Translations under genes and position numbers: made by a program
NCBI RefSeq assembly: GCF_000153025.1
Contig: NZ_CH672436.1
Location: forward strand, 40,519 to 104,518
Source: Marinomonas sp. MED121
GTDB lineage: Bacteria; Pseudomonadota; Gammaproteobacteria; Pseudomonadales; Marinomonadaceae
DNA: 64,000 bases
Direction of reading: 5' to 3'
Part shown: positions 1-8,418 of the stretch, one piece after another
Numbering within the stretch: position 1 is the first letter of the stretch
Layout: each line of letters begins with the position of its first letter
The notes under the pieces: generated by a model
Databases searched by the model: none
What the model was told of the DNA's origin: nothing
The model's input: only the letters and a program-made list of their open reading frames with translations

Positions 1-15
1 AAAAATATAGGTATA

Positions 16-1086
16 ATGATGGACTCTAAAGTTACTGAATCAAATAAGAAAAAAGCACTTGATGCAGCTTTGTCACAAATTGAGCGTCAGTTTGGGAAAG
101 GCGCCATAATGAAAATGGGTGACAAGCCTCGTGAAGCTATACCAAGTGTTTCAACAGGCTCACTAGGTTTAGATATAGCATTGGGGATTGGAGGACTTCC
201 ACTGGGTCGTTGTATAGAACTATACGGACCTGAAAGTTCTGGTAAGACAACCCTAACGCTTAGTACAATTGCACAGGCTCAAAAACAAGGTTACACGTGT
301 GCTTTTATTGATGCAGAGCATGCTCTCGATCCTATTTACGCTGAGAAGCTTGGCGTGAATCTAGATGAGTTACTTTTATCTCAGCCTGATACTGGAGAGC
401 AAGCGCTTGAAATTTGTGATATGTTGGTTCGTTCTAATGCTGTAAATTTAATCGTAATTGACTCAGTAGCAGCTTTAACACCAAAGTCTGAAATTGAAGG
501 TAATATGGGTGACTCTCATGTAGGGTTACAAGCTCGATTAATGTCTCAAGCTCTCCGTAAACTTACAGGAGCTGCAAAAAACGCAAACTGTATGATTGTG
601 TTTATTAATCAGATTCGAATGAAGATTGGTGTAATGTTTGGTTCGCCTGAGACAACAACTGGTGGTAACGCGCTTAAATTCTATAGTTCTGTCCGTCTAG
701 ATATTCGTAGGATTGGTTCTGTAAAACAAGGTGATGAAGTCGTTGGTAACGAAACACGTGTTAAAGTTGTTAAAAACAAAGTTTCACCCCCTTTTAGACA
801 AGCTGAATTTCAAATTATGTATGGTGCTGGTATCTACCATATGGGAGAAATTATTGATTTGGGTGTGAAGCAAGGTCTAGTTGATAAGTCTGGAGCTTGG
901 TACGCGTATAAAGGTGCTAAAATAGGGCAAGGAAAAGCAAATGCGGCTAAATACCTTGAAGATAATATAGATATTGCGAATGAGATTGAGGCTGAAATTC
1001 GGAAACAACTCATCCAGACTACCACTAATAAAGAAGCAGAAGAGAGTAAGGCAACTAAAGAAGAAGTTCAAAAAGATCTTCTATAA
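16..1086 (+). CDS. recA: RecA recombinase, complete island-associated copy
   Basis: RecA binds single-stranded DNA, catalyses strand exchange and triggers LexA cleavage. All core parts are visible: Walker A GPESSGKTT at residues 71-79, a Walker B-type strand (LIVIDSVAAL) near 145-154, the DNA-binding loop FINQIRMKIG followed by GSPETTTGGNALKFY near 200-225, and a Lys/Glu-rich C-terminal tail. At 356 residues it has normal length. A second ATG at position 19 could be the real start. Only 15 bases lie upstream, so promoter and SOS box are not visible. It differs clearly from the truncated recA at 55507-56364 (roughly five in six residues alike by eye). ATA codes 4 of 6 Ile in the first 70 codons, but only about 1 of 23 in the right-hand copy, which suggests foreign origin. 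The integration module starts 18 bases downstream. Confidence 0.97.
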   Translation: MMDSKVTESNKKKALDAALSQIERQFGKGAIMKMGDKPREAIPSVSTGSLGLDIALGIGGLPLGRCIELYGPESSGKTTLTLSTIAQAQKQGYTCAFIDAEHALDPIYAEKLGVNLDELLLSQPDTGEQALEICDMLVRSNAVNLIVIDSVAALTPKSEIEGNMGDSHVGLQARLMSQALRKLTGAAKNANCMIVFINQIRMKIGVMFGSPETTTGGNALKFYSSVRLDIRRIGSVKQGDEVVGNETRVKVVKNKVSPPFRQAEFQIMYGAGIYHMGEIIDLGVKQGLVDKSGAWYAYKGAKIGQGKANAAKYLEDNIDIANEIEAEIRKQLIQTTTNKEAEESKATKEEVQKDLL

Positions 1087-1104
1087 ACTATATACAACAG
1101 TTAG

Positions 1105-3213
1105 GTGCTAGAAATAGCATCTAACTTCTCTAAGGATGTAAAAATTAATTTTAGCAAAAATCGAGATTTCACTTTATATTCGGACACATTACCTCAAAAA
1201 TTTCTTCTAAATGTTGTAGATGCATGGCAAATGCTTAGTGCAACATTTAAATCTGAATCTACAGAAAAAACTTACTATGAGCACATCTCAAGGTGGCTAG
1301 CTTTTTTAAAAGAAAGGCCAAAACATTTGGTTTGGTGCTATGTTGAATTAAATAGCATTTCAATACAGGAAGAGTTTCTCGCTTGGCAAAACCTTCTAAC
1401 CGAATATCGAAACTATATACTTGAATCTTACCCCAAAGTAGAGCAAATAAAGACTCGTAACAATAAATTAGTTGGAGTCCGAAAGCTATTAGAGTATTTG
1501 ACCTATAAAAAAGCTATACCTCATGGCCTTATTCTAAATGGATGGAAAGAAGATCACAGGCTTGGCCAGGGTACAACATTTTTATCTAATGACTTTTACC
1601 AACTAATAAATAGAAGTAAACATGACCTGCAAAAGCTTGTAGATTTATTAGATGATAATGACATATCGCTCGATGAGGATGTTATATCTTTTATTAAGCA
1701 CACACTTGAATATACTGAAGACGATTCTGATTTCAGCCCAACCTCCCTAGTAATTACTTCACTGCAAAGTAGAGCGTCTCAGCTCAAAAATGAAGCTGCT
1801 AAAGATTATTTTTCATATATCAAGGCCACAAATAAAGCTAAAGAATGGGCTAATGATATTAAGATAAGTGCTATAGCAGATACATTCCATAAAGTAATGT
1901 TATCGAATGACTACCCACATTCTAAAAAGCATCTCTATGATGGTGTATTAGAAGGAAACTCAATCCCAGTTCTAGTAAATTATTTAATACGTTATAACGA
2001 AGGAAGACTTCTTTTAAATGAAGACCCACGATATGGGCTTCTTTGGAATGCAGAAAGAATGGTTCAGTATAACTACAATCGTGAAGTCATTAGGTGGCAT
2101 CTAGGCTGCTCAAATTATGCCATCGTTTGTGCTTTTACGTTTATTTTGCTTGAAACCAATGCTAATACAACAAGTATTTGGGAGTTAAAAGAGAGTGATC
2201 TCATTGATTGTGATATTAACTACTTTCAACTTAATTGGACTAAAAGGAGGCAGCGAGGACACGAGGCTAAACATAGAATACTTCCAATGCGCGTTGACAA
2301 GCTTTCTCCACAAACCCTCACGGTAAGAGATGTGTTTATTCACCAAATAGAATGCCGTAAAAAATTTCTAAAGAATGTATTTGAAAGAGATAGAGAGTAC
2401 CTATTTATAAATTGGCACAAAAATCATATAAAAAATGGTGTGAATAAGCATATTTATGTGCCGACAAGACCGACATTAGAGTGTTTTAATCGTATTTTTA
2501 AACTACTTTGCAAAAAAGCATCTAATGACGTGTGGGTGACAACACCTAAAGCGATTAGGGGGAGCGCTCTACTACTTACGGGGCTTATAACTCGAGATGC
2601 AACAGCTGTAATGATGGAGGGACAACATAAATCTTTAAATATGGGTAAACGTTATACATATCATTACCCTGAAATATGGTTGCAAGATAAAGAAATACGA
2701 TCATTTCTTAACTGGTACCAGGCATTATTGACTATTAATATTGAGGGTTTTGCTGAGAAAATTGGTATTGACCCCGTTTTATATGCTGAAAATAAAGAAT
2801 TGGCTATAGAACTTCATCAAAAAGAAACACAAAAAGCCATTAATCAGCAATTTGGGGGTATTCATTGTATTGACCCCACTGCTGGAGTTCAGCCTGGCAC
2901 AAAAGTTGGCAGTGTGTGCAATAAGGTAGATCGATGCCCAACATGCGCTCAACGTAGAGGTGTATTTGTTACTTCAACCAATAATTTAGCCAACGTTATT
3001 CAGTGGCATGAGACTCTTCAGCAATTAAAGCATGTATTGAATGATGATGATTTTTATAAATGGCGAGTTTGGCATGTTTTTACAACTCTTATTATTGATA
3101 CCTTTTTAAAGGATCCAACCCATGCTCGATTAGTTAGACGAGCAAATGAAAAAGCAGAAGTCACTCAAAACCCTTACTTAAGCCTAATACCTGTCAATGA
3201 GGTAATAACTTAA
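1105..3213 (+). CDS. Large tyrosine-recombinase-like protein 1 of the integration module (702 aa)
   Basis: The C-terminal third looks like a divergent tyrosine recombinase: a segment with KAIRG where the HxxR box is expected, then GQHKSLNMGKRYTYHY, which resembles the conserved His...Tyr end. The usual first catalytic Arg (GLR-type motif) seems replaced near LETNANTTSIWEL, so catalysis in cis is doubtful. Further on is a cysteine cluster (IHCIDP, VCNKVDRCPTCAQ near residues 590-615) that could bind zinc. The start is GTG, 18 bases after recA. The stop overlaps the next gene by one base (TAATG), which suggests translational coupling. Codon use is AT-rich and unlike the core genes. It may be an accessory subunit of a multi-recombinase complex, as in Tn554-type modules; this role is inferred. 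Confidence 0.7.
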   Translation: MLEIASNFSKDVKINFSKNRDFTLYSDTLPQKFLLNVVDAWQMLSATFKSESTEKTYYEHISRWLAFLKERPKHLVWCYVELNSISIQEEFLAWQNLLTEYRNYILESYPKVEQIKTRNNKLVGVRKLLEYLTYKKAIPHGLILNGWKEDHRLGQGTTFLSNDFYQLINRSKHDLQKLVDLLDDNDISLDEDVISFIKHTLEYTEDDSDFSPTSLVITSLQSRASQLKNEAAKDYFSYIKATNKAKEWANDIKISAIADTFHKVMLSNDYPHSKKHLYDGVLEGNSIPVLVNYLIRYNEGRLLLNEDPRYGLLWNAERMVQYNYNREVIRWHLGCSNYAIVCAFTFILLETNANTTSIWELKESDLIDCDINYFQLNWTKRRQRGHEAKHRILPMRVDKLSPQTLTVRDVFIHQIECRKKFLKNVFERDREYLFINWHKNHIKNGVNKHIYVPTRPTLECFNRIFKLLCKKASNDVWVTTPKAIRGSALLLTGLITRDATAVMMEGQHKSLNMGKRYTYHYPEIWLQDKEIRSFLNWYQALLTINIEGFAEKIGIDPVLYAENKELAIELHQKETQKAINQQFGGIHCIDPTAGVQPGTKVGSVCNKVDRCPTCAQRRGVFVTSTNNLANVIQWHETLQQLKHVLNDDDFYKWRVWHVFTTLIIDTFLKDPTHARLVRRANEKAEVTQNPYLSLIPVNEVIT

Positions 3214-5276
3214 TGGGATTGGCAATCATTAACTATGTCCAATTTTTTACAGATACTAGCAACAGAAATGATATTGGATCTCTTAGAATAAGATGGTTTA
3301 AAAACTGTACTTATGAGTCAAATGTTTGGATTTTACAAGACACAAGGAACATGAAAAGAACTTATGAAATTGATTGGGAGAATGTTCATGTTGGCCCGAA
3401 AGGTCAGAGGTTAAATGAGTTTTATGGTGTTGTGGAATTGATAAAAATGAGCCTCTTGATAAGAGCCTCGACGACGGATAAAAGCCAAGGTATGACTACT
3501 TCACCGGAAGCATTGTTTAAGACAGCTAACATGCTCATTAACTTTTATCGATATCTCTTGTATTCCCCTAAAATTTCAAATCTATCCAGCATTAATAGTT
3601 CGATTATTGAACAGTTGATAAATGATTATACTAAAAAGGGGCTAATAGAGCGTCTAGATTTAGATCGTCGTGCCGTAAAGCACCTCAACGCAATTCTTTC
3701 TAATGGAAAGCTTGAGGATTACACTAAAAGAAGGGGAGCCTTAAAATACCAAAATACAAGGTTAGAGTTCGATCATGATAAATTTTCTGCTGAGCTTGGG
3801 GTAGGCTCTCGTGTTCTACAAAATGCAAAAGAATATCAATTTCTTAAGTGTAAAAAATTAAAACCAATAGGTTATGTATTTAAGGGAGATGGTGAGGTCA
3901 AAAGTGATTTTAGAACTCAGTCAGAAACTTCAATCAGAAAATCATTGTCAGCCGTATCAAGCTTAATGCGACAAATCTATTTAATGCCCGACTTATTTGC
4001 TGAAAATCATAGGTTGGAGCGTATGTGGTTGGAAGACTTAAAAGTTTCCAAGCTTTCTAAAAAAATGGCCTCAACTTTTAGTTCAAAGACACGGAACATA
4101 CCACGTAATGTTATGTATGAAGTTATGGACGAGGCTATCCGTTGGATTATTGATTATGCTCCATCTTTGCAAAACCAATTTCATTTAGCTCAGAAGGTCT
4201 ATAGAGAAAAGTTGGAAGGTATAAAGGATTATGGAAAAGGTGGGAGTTATGAGTCAAAAAAACATTATGCTAGAAAGCTCACTGCTCAATGGCTTAGGGA
4301 TAATAAACTAATTAACTTTCCGCACCCTGTAACATCATTTCGGCATCAAAGAACGTCTATAGAGCAAATAGTTAACAAGCATCTCGTTTCTGCTTGTTTG
4401 CTTGTTATATTTGCATTTACTGCCCGTCGTAGGGATGAAGTTTATGGGCTTAAATCTGGTTGTGTTTACGAAGAAGGAGGGCTCTGGTATTTAATTGTGG
4501 ATCAAGAAAAGTTTAATCAAGGAGAGCGAGCATTACCAACATTGAAAATTGTAGCTAAAGCAATTTCTATTCTTGAAGAGCTATCAGCAAACGCTCGTGA
4601 AATGGGTCAGTTTGATAATCTTTTGCAAGTCACTGACGCAATTTATAATCATGGTAGAGCCTGGCCGGATTTTAATGGTTTTTGTGATTATGTAGGGATA
4701 GCGTCAAAAGATGAAAACGGTAAACCGTTTACATTTGCAGACCACCAGTTTAGACGCTTTCTAGCTATGGCATATTACTACCAATACCGTGACCCTAGTC
4801 TCTTCACGCTCAATTGGTTTTTAGGACACGAGTCAATTGCAATGACGATGGAGTACATCACTGACAGCAATGGACAGTGGGAGATGCAGCAAGTAAAGAA
4901 TGAGCGAATAATAGATTTAATCGAGGAAGATTACAGACCAGATCAGTCGTTAGTTGGTAACGAAATTGCAGCGCTATTTGGAGCCATTGAAGGCCAGAGC
5001 GAAAAGCGTATTTTAAAAATGGAAGCTAAAGGAAGATTAGTAGACAAGTATGTATTAAGTTTTGTTAGAGATGGAGGCTGCTTTGGCTTAACACCTCATA
5101 TAAAAGAGAGAAGTAAATGTATAGAAAATGGTGCTATACAGTACTCTAGCGCAACGAAAGGTAGTTGTAAAAATTGCCCAAATTTACTACCTGTTCAACT
5201 ACCAATTAACGGACTTGATTTTACGGATTTAATTTGGTCTTCATCATCTATACTTGAGGCAATGCAGAATGAATAA
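3213..5276 (+). CDS. Large tyrosine recombinase 2 of the integration module (687 aa)
   Basis: The catalytic signature of a tyrosine recombinase is present: Arg in FTARRRDEVYGLK (about residues 400-412), a beta-strand Lys region after it, HQFRR (HxxR) and LGHESIAMTMEYI, with the last Tyr as probable nucleophile near residue 548. A C-terminal extension of about 130 residues carries spaced cysteines (GGCFG, SKCIE, GSCKNCPN), a possible zinc site. The long N-terminal region is unlike simple phage integrases and resembles the TnpB-type partner of Tn554-like modules in layout. The start overlaps the previous stop, and the 3' end overlaps the coiled-coil gene. It probably works with its neighbours in excision and integration at recA. 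Confidence 0.82.
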   Translation: MGLAIINYVQFFTDTSNRNDIGSLRIRWFKNCTYESNVWILQDTRNMKRTYEIDWENVHVGPKGQRLNEFYGVVELIKMSLLIRASTTDKSQGMTTSPEALFKTANMLINFYRYLLYSPKISNLSSINSSIIEQLINDYTKKGLIERLDLDRRAVKHLNAILSNGKLEDYTKRRGALKYQNTRLEFDHDKFSAELGVGSRVLQNAKEYQFLKCKKLKPIGYVFKGDGEVKSDFRTQSETSIRKSLSAVSSLMRQIYLMPDLFAENHRLERMWLEDLKVSKLSKKMASTFSSKTRNIPRNVMYEVMDEAIRWIIDYAPSLQNQFHLAQKVYREKLEGIKDYGKGGSYESKKHYARKLTAQWLRDNKLINFPHPVTSFRHQRTSIEQIVNKHLVSACLLVIFAFTARRRDEVYGLKSGCVYEEGGLWYLIVDQEKFNQGERALPTLKIVAKAISILEELSANAREMGQFDNLLQVTDAIYNHGRAWPDFNGFCDYVGIASKDENGKPFTFADHQFRRFLAMAYYYQYRDPSLFTLNWFLGHESIAMTMEYITDSNGQWEMQQVKNERIIDLIEEDYRPDQSLVGNEIAALFGAIEGQSEKRILKMEAKGRLVDKYVLSFVRDGGCFGLTPHIKERSKCIENGAIQYSSATKGSCKNCPNLLPVQLPINGLDFTDLIWSSSSILEAMQNE

Positions 5277-5745
5277 TGGTCTAAAAGACGTCTTCATGCA
5301 AAAGGTAGAATGTAAAATAAAAGCGCTGGAGAATTATAAAGGCGGTTTAGATATAGACTTTACATTGCCCAATAAATTTTCATTAAATTGGTTTGTATCG
5401 TTTTCAGAAGGAAAGTACGAGAGCTTATCAAAATCTACCAAAAGCATTAAAAGTGGTACAGTATTAAATAAGCGTGTTATAGCACTTTTAAGTGAATGTG
5501 AAGAGCGCAGAAAAAGTGACAATAAACAAAGTCAGCCTAAAGCCAAAGAGCACCAAAATTTAATCAAAAGGCTAAGAGAAGAGCTAGAAATTACAAAAAG
5601 AGAAAGAAATGCTCAAGCAGAAGAAAATATTGAGCTTCGTAGGCAGCTAATTGATACTAAAAGAAAGGTTCAAATATTTCGAGCACAGATACGTGATCAA
5701 AATACGAATCGAAAAATTCTTAGTATGAAAAATAATGAGTCATAA
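5269..5745 (+). CDS. Small coiled-coil protein of the recombinase module (TnpC-like)
   Basis: About 158 residues if translation starts at the ATG at 5269, which overlaps the stop of the upstream recombinase by 8 bases; an in-frame TTG at 5254 would add five residues. The second half is strongly charged and predicted coiled coil by eye (Lys/Arg/Glu/Gln-rich, heptad-like from about residue 85 to 150). There is no catalytic motif. Position and size match TnpC, the small accessory protein that accompanies the two recombinases of Tn554-type elements and influences orientation or efficiency there. Homology cannot be proven by reading. Its last 11 bases overlap the next recombinase gene. Confidence 0.65.
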   Translation: MNNGLKDVFMQKVECKIKALENYKGGLDIDFTLPNKFSLNWFVSFSEGKYESLSKSTKSIKSGTVLNKRVIALLSECEERRKSDNKQSQPKAKEHQNLIKRLREELEITKRERNAQAEENIELRRQLIDTKRKVQIFRAQIRDQNTNRKILSMKNNES

Positions 5746-6958
5746 AGTTTTAAGGTTGCCCAATTGCCCTAAAGTAATATTCTCATCTGGTAGAACTGTT
5801 GTACCTATCACAGAATGGCTAATCCAACGTAAGTTTTCAGATTTATTTAACGATAAGACTGTGCGAGCTAATGCAGCTCATTTAGCTCACTGGCTTGATT
5901 ATTGTGAATCTGAGAAAATAGATTACCTAATAGACCCAACGACACTTACAGTTCAACGATATCGTGATGAGTCGCTTGTTGAGCTATCTAATGAAAACTG
6001 CAACCTCTATTTAACTTCAATATGCCACTTTTATTGGTGGTGTCAAAACAATACTTCTTACTGCTCAAATATGATTGGGTGGCCAAATAAAAACACTGAT
6101 ATTGATTTTAATATTATAGTGAAGAAATCCTCAAAAGGCTCAAGTGGGTTCGGTATTCCATTTTTAAAAGCAACTATTCAAAAAACAATGAAGTACATTC
6201 CAAAAGCACATGAGGTGCGATTGTTGAATGATTATTTATCGAAAGAGATTGAAAATCAGGCCGGATCAGCGGGTCTTTTTTTAGCTATTAGAAATCAATT
6301 GATGGTTCGGTGGGTGACAGAGGCGGGATTACGAGCTGAAGAGATTGTTTCATTACATGTTTCTGACTTACCTAAATTGAGTGAAATGAACTCCTATTTG
6401 GTAAAAGTATTAATTCATCGTGGGACTAAGTATGGCAAGCGAAGAAATGTTGAGGTCACGGCAAGCTTGGTAAAAGCCACTTGGGATTATATTGAATATG
6501 AAAGAGGTGAAATTATAGATGAGTTATGGGCAAACCATAGAGATATTGAAAATGTTTTTATCAATGGCGGAAATAAATCTAAATCAGCAAAAATGGATCA
6601 AAAAACGTTTTATTCATTATTAACCTCCTTTAACCCAAGGCTAAACCCACATGCTTTAAGACGTTTCGCGCTAACAAGATATGCAGCAAGGTTGATTAGG
6701 GTCGAACGTAACATTAGGAGAAAAAGCAATGACCTCAAGCAAATTGATGTAATGCATGTAGAGCAAGCATTAAGACTACAAGCCGGTCATCAATCTATAA
6801 CTACTACCATAAAATGGTATGTTAATTATGCGTTAGCAATAGATTTAAGCAAGGAAGAAATGGAATTAATGAGCATCAGAATTGAAGAGTTAGAGTGGGA
6901 GCTTGAGATGCTAAAGTCCAGACATAATGAAAGCATAGATTTACGAGAGTTTACGTAA
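5735..6958 (+). CDS. Tyrosine recombinase 3 of the integration module (407 aa)
   Basis: This is the most canonical integrase of the set. It has an N-terminal SAM-like DNA-binding region followed by a catalytic domain with Arg in TEAGLRAEEIVSLH (near residue 200), HALRR (HxxR) near 308 and AGHQSITTTIKWYV near 350, the final Tyr being the likely nucleophile. Length and layout fit a XerC/phage-type or TnpA-type recombinase. The start ATG overlaps the coiled-coil gene, so the four genes form one translationally linked unit. It is probably the main catalytic partner for attachment-site recombination in recA. The C-terminus ends in an acidic, helical tail. Confidence 0.9.
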   Translation: MSHKVLRLPNCPKVIFSSGRTVVPITEWLIQRKFSDLFNDKTVRANAAHLAHWLDYCESEKIDYLIDPTTLTVQRYRDESLVELSNENCNLYLTSICHFYWWCQNNTSYCSNMIGWPNKNTDIDFNIIVKKSSKGSSGFGIPFLKATIQKTMKYIPKAHEVRLLNDYLSKEIENQAGSAGLFLAIRNQLMVRWVTEAGLRAEEIVSLHVSDLPKLSEMNSYLVKVLIHRGTKYGKRRNVEVTASLVKATWDYIEYERGEIIDELWANHRDIENVFINGGNKSKSAKMDQKTFYSLLTSFNPRLNPHALRRFALTRYAARLIRVERNIRRKSNDLKQIDVMHVEQALRLQAGHQSITTTIKWYVNYALAIDLSKEEMELMSIRIEELEWELEMLKSRHNESIDLREFT

Positions 6959-6999
6959 CTTAAAATTAGTAACTGTCAGATCTAGTCGGAACTAATACA

Positions 7000-7034
7000 A
7001 TTAAGGCGCATTGCTCGACTTATTCGCATGTTCC
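7000..7034. mobile_element. Solo terminus of an IS5-type element
   Basis: The sequence matches the inner and outer parts of the left end of the complete IS5 element at 45168 (shared features: ATTGCTCGACTT, then TCGCATGTTCC) and is followed by CTAG at 7035-7038, the usual IS5-type target. No transposase remains next to it. It is a leftover of an excised or deleted copy. Confidence 0.6.
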
Positions 7035-7081
7035 CTAGTTTTCTGTTGCTTTGAAAGCATTTTTTGCAGGAAATAAATCAG

Positions 7082-7117
7082 TGAAAGAGAGAAACCCCAA
7101 AGGCTCCTCTCTTTCAT
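7082..7117 (-). terminator. Hairpin downstream of the M24 gene
   Basis: GAAAGAGAG and CTCTCTTTC form a perfect 9-bp stem around a 15-base spacer, about 10 bases after the stop of the minus-strand gene at 7128. There is no long U tract, so termination is likely but not textbook. Confidence 0.5.
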
Positions 7118-7127
7118 GGTGTATCAG

Positions 7128-8363
7128 TTAAGGAGCCATTAAACGTTCATCAAATGGGTAATCTGATAGTAGCTCGATGTGGTTTTCGCCGATATAGATT
7201 TGTTCTTCCAGTTTGACCCCTTCGCCGCCGTCTTCATGACCAATGTAACTCTCGACGCAGATGGTCATTCCTGGTAAAAATATGCCGTCATAACCTTTGT
7301 CATCAATGTCTTCTCGGTGAACAACGTATGGATATTCACCGGTCATACCTACCCCATGGACCAAGGCAAAGTAGCGATTTCTTTTGTAACTATCTGGAAT
7401 GCGCCATGCGCGCTCAGCGTATTCTTTGAAACTACGGCCCGCCTGCAATAGGTGGATGTTGGTCATGACTTGCTCATGGGCAAGTTTGTACAGCTCTTTT
7501 TGTTTTGCCGTGGCTGGCATGTCCCCGCATAAGAAGGTTCGAGAAAAATCAGCGTAATAGCCGTACTTACCCACTACGTCGGTATCCAGCGCAACCAAAT
7601 CTCCTGCTTCGATTGGCCGTGAGCTGCACTCCTGAAACCATGGATTTGTACGTGGGCCAGATGAGAGCAAACGCGTTTCAACATAATCACCATCGGTGGC
7701 GATAACATGTTGGTGAAGATGAGACCAAAGCTCATTTTCACTGATGCCGGGCTTTATCTTACTTTCCATGATACGCACGCCTTCTTCCGTTGCTCTTAAA
7801 CTGGCGCGGATCATCTTGAGCTCGTTCGGCACTTTGATGCAACGTGCTTGTTCTAATGGTTCTTGTGCGTCGAATATTTGATAGCCCAGCTTTTGTAGTT
7901 CAAAGGCCGCAGCAGACGTCGCGCTTTCAATGGCAATGCGTTTGGACTTTTTACCCGTACTTTTAATGACTAGCTCATCAATTTCAGCAGCCCACTCGGC
8001 GGTGACGTTACCTAGGAAGCTTTCGCAAAAATAGTAAGAAATGGCTTTTGCTGGACGAACCTCGTCAACAGTATTAAGTGTTTCCGCAAGGTGAAGACAA
8101 CCGCCAAATTCAAACATTACGACTGAACCTTGAGCAGATATAAAGGCATAACGTGCTGGGTTACGCGCTGAGTAAACCTGCATATTGCGGGAGCCTGTGG
8201 CGTAGCGAATGTGTGTTGGATCAAATAATACGCAAGCGTCCAAATTTCGTTTGATTAATTCATTACGTACGCGTTGTAGGCGATCCAATTGGATTTGTTG
8301 GATTTCACGATCAGTTGGTTGACAATCAGACGGTGTGCGGTTTGGGGCAATTATATGTGTCAT
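7128..8363 (-). CDS. M24-family (creatinase/prolidase fold) protein, DddP-like
   Basis: A 411-residue pita-bread-fold protein. Motifs shared with the DMSP lyase DddP as I remember it include HIRYATGS, ETRLLSSGPRTNPWFQEC, the metal ligands in ALDTD and YADFSR, VHGVG, CVES and KLEEQ, and the end YPFDERLM. All five to six metal-binding positions look intact. The acidic residue six positions after the metal-binding His, proposed as catalytic in DddP, is Gly here (HGVGMTGEYP). The reaction is therefore uncertain: it may be a hydrolase or lyase on a small osmolyte-like substrate. RBS AAAGG lies upstream of the ATG. It is co-directional with the oxygenase gene 55 bases upstream, probably one transcript divergent from the LysR gene. 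Confidence 0.8.
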   Translation of the reverse strand: MTHIIAPNRTPSDCQPTDREIQQIQLDRLQRVRNELIKRNLDACVLFDPTHIRYATGSRNMQVYSARNPARYAFISAQGSVVMFEFGGCLHLAETLNTVDEVRPAKAISYYFCESFLGNVTAEWAAEIDELVIKSTGKKSKRIAIESATSAAAFELQKLGYQIFDAQEPLEQARCIKVPNELKMIRASLRATEEGVRIMESKIKPGISENELWSHLHQHVIATDGDYVETRLLSSGPRTNPWFQECSSRPIEAGDLVALDTDVVGKYGYYADFSRTFLCGDMPATAKQKELYKLAHEQVMTNIHLLQAGRSFKEYAERAWRIPDSYKRNRYFALVHGVGMTGEYPYVVHREDIDDKGYDGIFLPGMTICVESYIGHEDGGEGVKLEEQIYIGENHIELLSDYPFDERLMAP

Positions 8364-8418
8364 TTTAATTAACCTTTGATAAAGGAGATAAAATTAAGGC
8401 GTTTAAGAAGTACGCTGA

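Noticed and set aside
7128..8363. Firm call as DMSP lyase DddP
   Set aside because: The proposed catalytic Asp is replaced by Gly in HGVGMTG, so only DddP-like is supported.
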